Shown here: in pieces, positions 43,338 to 51,629 of the stretch
Layout of the letters: every line of letters begins with the position of its first letter
Numbering within the stretch: position 1 is the first letter of the stretch
Origin: JAKFWI01 sp031399165
GTDB lineage: Bacteria > Pseudomonadota > Alphaproteobacteria > Caulobacterales > Aquidulcibacteraceae
Assembly: GCA_031399165.1 (NCBI GenBank)
Contig: JANNOO010000033.1
Location: 1-64,000 of the forward strand
Direction: 5' to 3'
Length of the DNA stretch: 64,000 nucleotides
The notes under the pieces: model-generated
Told to the model about the DNA's origin: nothing
Database searches by the model: none
What the model saw: the letters and a program-made list of their open reading frames with translations, nothing else
Position numbers and translations under genes: made by a program

Positions 43338-44585
43338 GTGACCGCAAACTCCTCCGACAGTACGGCGCGCGCCCTCTTCGGCCAGCGCGACTACCTCCGC
43401 TACCTAGCTATGCGATGGACGATCGTGCTCGGCACGCAGATCCAGTCCGTCGCGATGGGCTGGCACATCTACACGCTGGCGCGCCATGAAGGCACGGTAG
43501 AAGAATCGGCGCTGCAACTGGGCTGGCTTGGGCTTGCCTCGTTCATACCGCTGCTTTTGTTGGCGCTGCCGGCCGGTTGGGCAGCCGACCGTTTTGCCCG
43601 CAAGCGAACCATCCTAATTTGCATCATCGGCGAGGCGGCGACTGTAGCCTTCCTGGTGTTCGCCACTGCCGCAGGTATTGCCAGCGTGGCGCTGCTGATC
43701 GGCGTAGCGGTGATGTTCGGCGTCTCGCGCGCCTTCTTCCAGCCCGCCTCTACCGCCATGGCCGCGATGCTTGTGCCCCGGTCGCTGATGCCGCGCGCAA
43801 TCGGCTGGAACTCATTGGCCTGGCAGAGCGCGTCAGTAATCGGCCCTGCGATTGGCGGCATCCTTGTAGCGCTCTCGCCGCTGGCGGCGTACGGCGCTGG
43901 CCTGGGCCTTTACGCGATAGGCTTTCTGACGCTTTTGACGATCCGGCATCATACACAGCCGGAGGCGCAGCCGGGCTCTCCGCTAGCGCTGGTGAAAGAA
44001 GGGCTTGGCTACGTCTGGCGCCAGAAGATCGTGTTCGGCGCCATCTCGCTCGATCTGTTTGCCGTCTTGCTGGGAGGCGCGACGGCGCTTTTGCCGGTGT
44101 TCGCGAAAGACGTGTTGCATGTCGGGCCCGAGGGGTTTGGCGTCTTGCGCGCCGCGCCGGCAGTGGGCGCCACGATCGTAGCGCTGATCCTCGCCAACGC
44201 GCCGATCCGCAACCATGCCGGCGCCTTTATCCTCGGCGGCGTATTCGTGTTCGGCGCAGCGACGGTTGTATTCGGCCTCTCGAAACTGTTTCCGCTTTCG
44301 GTCGCTGCGCTGGCGATCCTCGGCGGCGCAGACATGCTGTCCGTGTACGTGCGCCAGACGCTGGTGCAATTGGTGACCCCCGATCCGATGCGTGGGCGGG
44401 TGGCCGCCGTCTCGACCCTGTTTATCAGCGCGTCGAACGAGCTTGGCGAGTTCGAGAGCGGCGTGGCGGCGCGATTCCTTGGCCCCGTCGGCGCGGCCGT
44501 ATTCGGCGGCGTTTCAGCGATGCTGATCGTACTGGCCTGGGCGCGGTTGTTCCCAGACCTGCGCAAGGCAGACCGGCTGGAGTGA
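43338..44585 (+). CDS. MFS transporter (EntS/MFS_3-type exporter)
   Basis: A 415-residue protein with about eleven or twelve helices. The loop 2-3 motif 'GWAADRFARKRTI' is the MFS signature, and 'GVSRAFFQPASTAMAAMLVP' is typical of the MFS_3 group that includes enterobactin exporter EntS. 'VTPDPMRGRVAAVSTLFISASNELGE' near the C-terminus also matches that group. The substrate is unknown. The start is a GTG; the frame upstream lies antisense to the GNAT gene. Confidence 0.88.
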   Translation: MTANSSDSTARALFGQRDYLRYLAMRWTIVLGTQIQSVAMGWHIYTLARHEGTVEESALQLGWLGLASFIPLLLLALPAGWAADRFARKRTILICIIGEAATVAFLVFATAAGIASVALLIGVAVMFGVSRAFFQPASTAMAAMLVPRSLMPRAIGWNSLAWQSASVIGPAIGGILVALSPLAAYGAGLGLYAIGFLTLLTIRHHTQPEAQPGSPLALVKEGLGYVWRQKIVFGAISLDLFAVLLGGATALLPVFAKDVLHVGPEGFGVLRAAPAVGATIVALILANAPIRNHAGAFILGGVFVFGAATVVFGLSKLFPLSVAALAILGGADMLSVYVRQTLVQLVTPDPMRGRVAAVSTLFISASNELGEFESGVAARFLGPVGAAVFGGVSAMLIVLAWARLFPDLRKADRLE

Positions 44586-44631
44586 CTGGAAAGCACGCGG
44601 CGGCCGCCTATATGCAACGCGCGAGGTATAC

Positions 44632-45345
44632 ATGATCGAGAAACGGCCTTTTGCGTCACTCGGCGCGTTCAGCAACGATTGGCTGGCGGCGCACCATCAT
44701 TTTTCGTTCTCCGGCTATCACGACCCAGAGCGCGTTCATTGGGGCGCATTGCGGGTATGGAACGACGATACGATCCAGCCGAAGACCGGCTTTCCGCCAC
44801 ACTCGCACGCTGACATGGAAATCATCACCTACGTCCGCGAAGGCGCGATCACGCATGAGGATGGCATGGGCAATCGGGGGCGCACCGAAGCCGGCGACGT
44901 GCAGGTGATGAGCGCGGGCGCCGGCATTACCCATTCCGAATACAATCTTGAGGACACGCCCACCCGGCTTTTTCAACTCTGGATCCTGCCGAAAACGCGC
45001 GGCGGCAAACCGTTCTGGAAGGCGGCGAAGTTTCCGAAATCGGACCGCGCCGGCGTATTGACGCCGCTGGCTTCAGGCTTCGAAGACGATCAGGCGGCAG
45101 GCGCACTGCCCATCCGGCAGGAGGCCCGCGTGCTCGGCGCCACCCTGCTCGCGGGCAATACGGCCAAATACGAGTTGAAGCCGGGGCGGACCGCCTATCT
45201 AGTCGTGGCCAAGGGTGCGGCGCGCGTTAACGGCGTCGATCTCGCCGAACGCGACGGCGCGGCCATTAAAGACGATCCGGCACTAGAAATAACCGCCCAA
45301 TCCGACGCTGAACTGGTGCTCGTCGATGCGCCGGAGCTCGGATAA
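44632..45345 (+). CDS. Pirin family protein (YhhW-like)
   Basis: A 237-residue bicupin. The pirin metal site is visible: 'FPPHSHADMEIITYV' (two His and a Glu) and 'MSAGAGITHSEYN'. The C-terminal half begins at 'LGATLLAGNTAKYEL' and is the second, metal-free cupin. YhhW-like pirins can oxidise quercetin and may act in redox sensing; the natural substrate is unknown. GAGGT precedes the ATG. Confidence 0.88.
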   Translation: MIEKRPFASLGAFSNDWLAAHHHFSFSGYHDPERVHWGALRVWNDDTIQPKTGFPPHSHADMEIITYVREGAITHEDGMGNRGRTEAGDVQVMSAGAGITHSEYNLEDTPTRLFQLWILPKTRGGKPFWKAAKFPKSDRAGVLTPLASGFEDDQAAGALPIRQEARVLGATLLAGNTAKYELKPGRTAYLVVAKGAARVNGVDLAERDGAAIKDDPALEITAQSDAELVLVDAPELG

Positions 45346-45455
45346 TTTGCGCTCACCCAACTCAACCCAGAGTAGTTATACCACTCGGATTTTAAATTTG
45401 TTTCCGGCGTAAATTTTTAACCAAATGTTCGGGTTTCGGGACTGAAATACAGTCA

Positions 45456-46013
45456 ATGAAGCCGCTCCGCCTCGTCCGCGTGCTGGTTGTCGATGACAAC
45501 AAGCAAATGCGGGTTCTCGTACGCGAATTGCTACGGGCGCTGGACATCCGCCTGTTGGCGGAAGCAGGCGACGCCGAAGAGGGCTTCAGGGCGCTACGAT
45601 CCTTCCGCGCCGACCTGGTGATCACTGACCTGGCGATGGGCAAGAAGGAAGACGGCATTACGCTGGCTCGCCAGATCAGGCTGGCCAGTAACAGCGCTAC
45701 GACCACCGTGCCGATCATCATGATGACGGGCCACGCCGAAATGTCCCGCGTTTCGGCCGCGATCGACGCTGGCGTGAACACCTTCCTGGCCAAGCCGATC
45801 TCCGCGCGCTCGCTGGCCGACCACGTCAGCGCCGGGTTGAACGACCGCCGGCCTTTCATCCGCACGGCCAGTTTTTTCGGTCCCGACCGGCGCCGGCGTC
45901 TCCATCCCGATTACGCCGGCCCCTTTCGCAGGGCGGACGATCATGACATCGACATCGAAGAAGACAGCTCGCTGGTAGGCGGCGCGCCAATGCAACGCGT
46001 GCGCGGCCGCTAG
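45456..46013 (+). CDS. Single-domain response regulator
   Basis: A 185-residue CheY-like protein. The acidic pocket is D13/D14, the phosphoacceptor D58 is in 'LVITDLAM', the switch region is 'MMTGH' (90-93) and K113 is in 'LAKP'. A C-terminal tail 'RPFIRTASFFGPDRRRR' is common in alphaproteobacterial stand-alone regulators. It has no output domain, so it should act through protein contact. It could receive phosphate from an HPt protein such as the one at 25328, though they are 20 kb apart. A TTAA-containing AT-rich leader precedes it. Confidence 0.9.
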   Translation: MKPLRLVRVLVVDDNKQMRVLVRELLRALDIRLLAEAGDAEEGFRALRSFRADLVITDLAMGKKEDGITLARQIRLASNSATTTVPIIMMTGHAEMSRVSAAIDAGVNTFLAKPISARSLADHVSAGLNDRRPFIRTASFFGPDRRRRLHPDYAGPFRRADDHDIDIEEDSSLVGGAPMQRVRGR

Positions 46014-46639
46014 CGAATCCCGAGAAACTTGTGCGTTTGCAAGCTCAACCGCCATCGCGGATGTTTGAGACAATAATCGATCGCCGAGCGCGTGGCGCCG
46101 GCCAAAATCGGCCCCGCCATCGGCTGCAGAAAGAAATAATCGAATTGAAGGTCCTCGAACCGCTCGGGCATTGCCTTTGGCTGAGGAAAGACGAGCTTTA
46201 ACTCATCGCCCGCTCGTTGGTGCAAGGGCGCATCGGCCTTCGGGCTCACACAGATCCAGTCAATCCCCGACGGCGCAAGCAGGGTGCCGTTGGTTTCGAT
46301 GGCGATCTCGAATTCGCGCTTATGCAGGGCGTCGATCAATACATGGTCAAGCTGCAGCAACGGCTCTCCGCCCGTGCAAACGACATAGGGCTGGGCGCCG
46401 CCGGGCCATAGCGCCGCGACCGCATCGGCCAATGAGGCGGCAGTCTCGAACCGGCCTCCGCCCTTGCCATCGACCCCGACAAAATCAGTATCGCAAAAGC
46501 TGCACGCCGCCAGTTCGCGGTCAGCTTCGCGGCCAGACCACAAATTGCAGCCGCTGAACCGCAGAAAAACGGCGGGGCGCCCCGCGCGCGCGCCTTCGCC
46601 CTGCAGCGTGTAGAAGAGTTCCTTGACTGAATAGGTCAT
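46010..46639 (-). CDS. queE: 7-carboxy-7-deazaguanine synthase (QueE)
   Basis: A 209-residue radical SAM enzyme. Its cluster cysteines C31, C46 and C49 show the QueE spacing CX14CX2C, not the usual CX3CX2C. 'ELFYTLQGEG' near the start and 'VCTGGEPLLQ' also match. It converts 6-carboxy-tetrahydropterin to 7-carboxy-7-deazaguanine for queuosine. ATG 46639 overlaps the queC stop (ATGA), so the two are coupled. Confidence 0.93.
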   Translation of the reverse strand: MTYSVKELFYTLQGEGARAGRPAVFLRFSGCNLWSGREADRELAACSFCDTDFVGVDGKGGGRFETAASLADAVAALWPGGAQPYVVCTGGEPLLQLDHVLIDALHKREFEIAIETNGTLLAPSGIDWICVSPKADAPLHQRAGDELKLVFPQPKAMPERFEDLQFDYFFLQPMAGPILAGATRSAIDYCLKHPRWRLSLQTHKFLGIR

Positions 46640-47364
46640 TGGCCGGTGGTGAATTCTTCCCAGCCCCGCGCGCGCAAAGCGCATGCAGGGCAGTCGCCGC
46701 AACCATAGCCCCAATCCCAAAGGCGGTCGCGGTCGCCGCGATAGCAGGTATGCGTCTCCCGCTGGATGAGACGGATCAGCGCTTCGCCGCCCAGATCGCG
46801 CGCCAGGCCCCAGGTCTCAGCCTTAGTCAAGAACATCAGCGGCGTTTCAACCGTCACCGGCGCATCCAGCCCCAGCCGCAGCGCCTGGGCCATCGCCGAA
46901 ATAGTTTCGGCGCGGCAATCGGGATAGCCGGCGAAGTCCGTTTCGCACATGCCGCCCACCAGGGTTGAAAAACCCCGCGTGTAGCCAAGCGCGGCGGCGT
47001 AAGCGAGAAACACAAGATTGCGTCCCGGCACGAACGTGGTGGGCAAGGCGCCCGGCGGGGCTTCGATCGGCTTCTCCGCCGTCAGGGCGCTGTCGGCTAG
47101 CGCGCCGAACGCTTTAATGTCGACCGCATGGTCGGGACCCAGCTTCGCACCCCAATCGGGAAACGCCCGCACCAGCGCCGCGCGCACAAGCGGGCGCTGG
47201 TCAAGCTCGATGCGGTGACGCTGGCCATAATCAAAGCCGATGGTCTCCACCCGCTTGAACCGGCTAAGCGCCCAGGCAAGGCAGGTCGTGGAATCCTGCC
47301 CAGCAGAAAACAGCACCAGGGCCGAGTCTTTCCCTTCGTCTATCATCTCCGGAGCATCAGCCAT
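46636..47364 (-). CDS. queC: 7-cyano-7-deazaguanine synthase (QueC)
   Basis: A 242-residue ATP-pyrophosphatase-type enzyme that makes preQ0 from the QueE product. The PP-loop 'LFSAGQDSTTCL' starts near residue 19. 'FVPGRNLVFLAYAAALGY' and the zinc-binding 'CGDCPACALRARG' follow. Its predicted ATG at 47364 shares the palindrome CATG with the start of divergent cutA. A second Met six codons in is possible. QueD is not in the window. Confidence 0.93.
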   Translation of the reverse strand: MADAPEMIDEGKDSALVLFSAGQDSTTCLAWALSRFKRVETIGFDYGQRHRIELDQRPLVRAALVRAFPDWGAKLGPDHAVDIKAFGALADSALTAEKPIEAPPGALPTTFVPGRNLVFLAYAAALGYTRGFSTLVGGMCETDFAGYPDCRAETISAMAQALRLGLDAPVTVETPLMFLTKAETWGLARDLGGEALIRLIQRETHTCYRGDRDRLWDWGYGCGDCPACALRARGWEEFTTGQ

Positions 47365-47692
47365 GACCGCGCATCTGATCTACTCGACTTGGCCCGGCGC
47401 CGCTGAAGCCGAGTTGTGCGCCGCACAATTGATTGAACAGAGGTTGGCGGCGTGTGTCACCGTTTTGCCCTCTGCACAATCCACGTTTCGATGGGACGGA
47501 AAAGTGCAGCGCAGCACGGAAGCGATCATGTTGGTAAAGACTGCCGCGTCGCATAGCAGCGCCGTTCTTGAAGCCGTACGCGCTGCGCATCCCTACGATT
47601 TGCCCTGCGTGCTTGCGTTCGCCATAAGCGCTGAGGGGTCCAATCCTGAATTTCTCCAATGGGTCGCTACGGAAACCACATCCGGGGCATAA
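47363..47692 (+). CDS. cutA: Divalent-cation tolerance protein CutA
   Basis: A 109-residue protein of the CutA1 family. 'AACVTVLPSAQSTFRWDGKVQ' (the usual reading is 'ACVN..P...S.Y.W.G.i') and 'HPYDLPCVLAFAISAEG' are diagnostic. It forms trimers, and copper tolerance has been reported in E. coli, although the general role is unclear. GGAG lies 8 nt before ATG 47363. The start codons of cutA and queC overlap on opposite strands. Confidence 0.9.
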   Translation: MTAHLIYSTWPGAAEAELCAAQLIEQRLAACVTVLPSAQSTFRWDGKVQRSTEAIMLVKTAASHSSAVLEAVRAAHPYDLPCVLAFAISAEGSNPEFLQWVATETTSGA

Positions 47693-47840
47693 GCAGGCAT
47701 CGGCGCGCTTGCAACGACCATGCTGAATTGCGCGTGCAAGTAGTTGACACAAAACGAGGGTGAGCCTCCACTGCGCGCAAATAAGCGCGGCGCCCGCTGC
47801 GCAAGGGGACGGCCGTAACACGCGGCCACGGGAGGAAAGC

Positions 47841-50399
47841 ATGAAACCCAAATATTGGGCGCAGGCTTCGTTAACCTGCCTGTCGCTCGCCACGCTGCCG
47901 GTCGCCGCCAATGCGCAGGAAAGCGCCACCAGCGATGATATCGTGATTACGGCCAGTGGCCGTTCGGCGGCGCTCCAGGATGTGCCAATCGCGGTCACGG
48001 CGCTCACCGGCGAAGCCCTTGTGAACGCCGGCATTACCGATCTGCGCCAGATCGAACAATTGGCGCCCAGCTACCATTTCCAAACCGGCCAATCGAACAG
48101 CGCGGGCACGACCGCTTATGTCCGCGGCCTCGGTACGGCGGGCGATAATCCCGGCTTTGAATCGGCTGTGGGCTTCTTCATTGACGGCGTTTACCGCAAC
48201 CGCTCGGGCGTTGCGCTCACTGATCTTCCCGAAGTGCAGCGAATCGAAGTTCTCCGCGGGCCGCAGGGCACCCTGTTCGGCCGCAACACGTCAGCCGGCG
48301 CCATCAGCGTCGTAACCGCCAAGCCGGAATTTACGCGCCGCACGTTTGGCGAAATAACGTATGGCGATCGAGGCCTTCTCGCCGGCAAGATTGGCATTAC
48401 CGGCCCGATATCCGGGGACACGATCGCAGGCCGCATCGACATTTCTGGCATGGGCCAGGACGGCTATATCACCGACAGCATTTCCGGCCGCGACATCAAC
48501 AACCGCGACCGCGCCAGCGTCCGCGGCCAATTGCTGTTCGACATCAATGACAACATGACGTTCCGCGTCATCGCAGATGCAGCCAGGACCGACGAAGAGT
48601 GCTGCGGCGTCGTCACCGTGCTGGCCGGACCGACCGCGGCAGCGCTGAACGCCATCCGTCCCGGTTCGGTTTTCGTAAATCCCGAAGCGCGCAGTCAATC
48701 GATCTCGCCCGGCCGCGATTATGGCGAAAAGGTCAATGAGAAAGGCATTTCCGGTGAGTTGAACTGGAACATTGGCGGGATGAACCTCACCTCCATCACC
48801 GCCTATCGGCTATGGGACGCCAAGCGTAACCAAGACATCGATTTCAGCGGCGTCGATCGCGCCTATCGCGAGGGCTATAAGCTCGGCTTTGACACATTCA
48901 CGCAAGAACTGCGTCTGCAAGGGCAGGCTGGCAGGCTGGATTGGCTGGTCGGCGGGTTTTACGCCAACGAAAAGCTTGAGCTGAACGACCGCGTCCGCTT
49001 CGGCGCGCAGTCCGCGCAATATGTGGACGTTGTATCGCTCGGCAATACGGCTGGCCTGCTTGGCGCCAACGGCGCGCAATTGTTCGGTACGGCGGGACCG
49101 CAGCTGTCAAGCCAGGCAGCTAGCCCCGCCTTCCGCCCGAATGTCCTTGGCGTGGTCTATCTGCAAAGCCAGGGTGTAAGTTTCGCTACGGCGAACGCAA
49201 CGCAGCGCGGCACATATGACGCGATCGCCACCGCGCTCGCAAATTCGGCGCCGGCTTCCGGCTCAGGCCAGCAAAACGATGCGTGGGCGACGGATACGGA
49301 GAGTTGGGCCGCGTTCACGCATAACCAGATCGCGCTCACAGACGTCCTCAATCTCACGCTCGGCGCGCGGGTTAACTTTGAGAAGAAAGACCTCAGCGCC
49401 AATCTGAACGCGGTAATGCCAGCGTGCGACACGCTGCGCTCCGCGACGATCCTGCCCCTACTTCAAGGGGCGATCGCCAATCCGGCGCTAGGGCCGCGGG
49501 CGCTGCAGCTCGCCACGCTGGCCTGCAACCCGGTCGTCAACACGCTGCAAAACGGCGCGTATGCAGAAAGCACGGACGAGACCGAGTGGAACGGCGTTGC
49601 TTCGCTGTCCTACAAAGTGACGCCAGATTTGATGACCTTCGGGACTGTCTCGCGCGGCTACAAGGCGGGCGGGTTCAACCTCGACCGTTCGAGCTTCACC
49701 ATCGTGCCCACGACTACGGTCAGACGCCCGATCAGCGACGTGCAGTTCAAGCCCGAGTTCGTCAACAATTACGAACTCGGATTCAAATGGTCTCCGTTCG
49801 CCCGCACGACGCTGAACGGCACGGCGTTCTATACAGACATTGAGGATTATCAGATCAACGCCTTCACTGGCCTCAACTTTCAGACCTTCAACGCCCCGGC
49901 CGCTGTCACCCGCGGGTTCGAACTTGAAAGCTCCTGGCGCCCGGTCGATGGCCTGACGCTGGCCGCTGGCGCCGTGTTCAACGAGGCGTTCCTAGATAGC
50001 GCCGTTACCGTGGGAAGCGGAGCGTTTAGCGAAACTTTGCCAGAAGGCACGACGCTCGCGCACGCGCCAAGATGGGTGGCCACCGGATCGGCCACTTATG
50101 AGCACGCGCTCACGCCGCAGCTGACGGGCGTCGCCTATGTCGATGGCCGCTGGAACAGCGACTACAAAACCCAGATCATCTTCCGCAACCCGATCACCGA
50201 CAACGACGCGTATGCGGTGTTCAATGCGCGTCTCGGCGTGCGCCATGAGGCGGGCTGGTCGGTCGAAGCGTTCGTCAACAATTTTACGGACGAGTTCTAC
50301 TACCTGCACGGCCTTCCGGTGCCAGAGCAAACTGGCACCTATGGGATCTATCCATCGCCGCCGCGCACATGGGGCTTAACGCTGAAGGCCGATTTCTAA
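47841..50399 (+). CDS. TonB-dependent receptor
   Basis: An 852-residue outer-membrane receptor with a signal peptide ending 'VAANAQ'. A TonB-box-like 'DDIVITASG' comes next, then the plug ('VPIAVTALTGEAL', 'YVRGLGT', 'VFFIDGVYR'-like 'GFFIDGVYRNRSG', 'VLRGPQGTLFGRNTSAGAI') and a 22-strand barrel ending in 'PRTWGLTLKADF' with terminal Phe. It resembles the CirA/Fiu-type or glycan TBDRs common in Caulobacterales. Substrate is unknown, and no FecI/FecR genes are adjacent. A strong GGAGGA site precedes ATG 47841. TTGACA at 47744 may be a -35 box, but no clear -10 follows. Confidence 0.92.
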   Translation: MKPKYWAQASLTCLSLATLPVAANAQESATSDDIVITASGRSAALQDVPIAVTALTGEALVNAGITDLRQIEQLAPSYHFQTGQSNSAGTTAYVRGLGTAGDNPGFESAVGFFIDGVYRNRSGVALTDLPEVQRIEVLRGPQGTLFGRNTSAGAISVVTAKPEFTRRTFGEITYGDRGLLAGKIGITGPISGDTIAGRIDISGMGQDGYITDSISGRDINNRDRASVRGQLLFDINDNMTFRVIADAARTDEECCGVVTVLAGPTAAALNAIRPGSVFVNPEARSQSISPGRDYGEKVNEKGISGELNWNIGGMNLTSITAYRLWDAKRNQDIDFSGVDRAYREGYKLGFDTFTQELRLQGQAGRLDWLVGGFYANEKLELNDRVRFGAQSAQYVDVVSLGNTAGLLGANGAQLFGTAGPQLSSQAASPAFRPNVLGVVYLQSQGVSFATANATQRGTYDAIATALANSAPASGSGQQNDAWATDTESWAAFTHNQIALTDVLNLTLGARVNFEKKDLSANLNAVMPACDTLRSATILPLLQGAIANPALGPRALQLATLACNPVVNTLQNGAYAESTDETEWNGVASLSYKVTPDLMTFGTVSRGYKAGGFNLDRSSFTIVPTTTVRRPISDVQFKPEFVNNYELGFKWSPFARTTLNGTAFYTDIEDYQINAFTGLNFQTFNAPAAVTRGFELESSWRPVDGLTLAAGAVFNEAFLDSAVTVGSGAFSETLPEGTTLAHAPRWVATGSATYEHALTPQLTGVAYVDGRWNSDYKTQIIFRNPITDNDAYAVFNARLGVRHEAGWSVEAFVNNFTDEFYYLHGLPVPEQTGTYGIYPSPPRTWGLTLKADF

Positions 50400-50420
50400 C
50401 AATCGCGCCACACGCACGAC

Positions 50421-50455
50421 AAAGGGCAGGCTCCGCGGCCTGCCCTTTATTTTAT
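50421..50455 (+). terminator. Terminator of the TonB-dependent receptor gene
   Basis: A 10-bp stem AAAGGGCAGG/CCTGCCCTTT (50421-50430 with 50439-50448) with an 8-nt loop is followed by ATTTTAT. The A-run on the other side makes it potentially bidirectional for the convergent aminotransferase gene. Confidence 0.8.
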
Positions 50456-51604
50456 CCGCTCACGGAACGCCGCCAGGCGGCGCACGCCTTCATCGATCGT
50501 CGCGTCAGTTTTCGAGAAGCACAGCCGCACCGTGGAGCGCACGGGATCGCCGGTGTAAAACGCCGACGCCGGGATGGCCGCCACGCCCGCCTCATCTACT
50601 GCGCGCATGCAGAATGTCTCGTCATCGAGCGTGATCCCGGACGCTTCAAGGTCGAGGCACAAAAAATACGTGCCTTCGCTATCCAGCACGGCGTAGCCAG
50701 CCTCCCGCAACCCTCTGGCCAGCCGATCGCGGGAAACGCCGAGCGCGTCACGCATCCCGGTAAAATAGGCATCGTCCTTGCAGAGCCCGTACGCCGCGGC
50801 GCGCTGGAGGTTGGGCGGCGTCGTGAACGTGATGAACTGGTGCGCCTTGGCGACCACGCTCGTCAGCGCTGGCGCGGCGCAGACAAAGCCCACCTTCCAC
50901 CCCGTTAGCGAGAAAATCTTCCCGGCCGAGCCGATCTTGACGGTGCGTTCGCGCATGCCTGGCAAACCGATCAGCGGCGTGTGCGTGCGCCCATCGAACA
51001 CGACATGCTCCCACACCTCATCACACAGCGCGATCGCGCCGCTGCGCTGGCAGAACGAAGCCAGAAGCGCCAGATCGTCAGCGCCAAAAACAGTGCCCGT
51101 CGGATTTAGCGGATTGTTGAAGATCACCAGCTTGGTGCGCGGCGTGAACGCCTCGGCCAGCATCCCCTCGGTGAAGCGCCAGCGCGGCGGCGCCAGGCGC
51201 ACCGTGCGCATCACGCCGCCGGCGCGGCGCACCAGCGGCTCGTAGGCGTCATACAACGGCTGAAACATCACCACCTCATCGCCCGGCGAAACCAGCGCGA
51301 AGATCGAGGCGGCCAACGCCTCCGTCGCGCCGGACGTGATTGTCACCTCGGTTTGCCAGTTGAGATCGAGCGCCTGAAACCGCGCATAATGCGCCGCCAC
51401 CGCCGCGCGCAGTTCCGGCAGGCCAGCCATTGGAGGATACTGGTTCGGCCCATCAAGCAGCGCGCGCGCAGCCGCCTCGCGCACGTCCAAAGGTCCATCA
51501 ACCTCGGGAAACCCCTGCCCCAGATTGATCGCCTGCTTATCGCGCGCCAGACCCGACATGCGCTCAAAAATCGTGGTGGGCAGCGAGGCAAAAATCGGGT
51601 TCAT
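50447..51604 (-). CDS. PLP-dependent aminotransferase, class I/II
   Basis: A 385-residue fold-type I aminotransferase. 'INLGQGFPEVDGP' is the typical start. 'ITSGATEALAASIFAL', 'NNPLNPTGTVF', 'CDEVWEHVVFDG' and the PLP-lysine K229 in 'GSAGKIFSLTGWKVGF' follow, and the C-terminal Arg for the carboxylate is in 'STVRLCFSK'. It is close to the YbdL/kynurenine-aminotransferase-like group acting on methionine or aromatic amino acids. Its ATG shares CATG with an ATG on the opposite strand at 51603. Confidence 0.9.
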   Translation of the reverse strand: MNPIFASLPTTIFERMSGLARDKQAINLGQGFPEVDGPLDVREAAARALLDGPNQYPPMAGLPELRAAVAAHYARFQALDLNWQTEVTITSGATEALAASIFALVSPGDEVVMFQPLYDAYEPLVRRAGGVMRTVRLAPPRWRFTEGMLAEAFTPRTKLVIFNNPLNPTGTVFGADDLALLASFCQRSGAIALCDEVWEHVVFDGRTHTPLIGLPGMRERTVKIGSAGKIFSLTGWKVGFVCAAPALTSVVAKAHQFITFTTPPNLQRAAAYGLCKDDAYFTGMRDALGVSRDRLARGLREAGYAVLDSEGTYFLCLDLEASGITLDDETFCMRAVDEAGVAAIPASAFYTGDPVRSTVRLCFSKTDATIDEGVRRLAAFRERIK

Positions 51605-51629
51605 GACGGCTCGTACGGCGGGAATAGAA

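Noticed and set aside
45410..45430. CtrA-type TTAA-N7-TTAA site before the response regulator
   Set aside because: Only the first half matches (TTAA then TTCG); insufficient to call.
47744..47749. TTGACA as a sigma-70 -35 box for the TonB-dependent receptor
   Set aside because: No plausible -10 sequence at 16-18 bp spacing.
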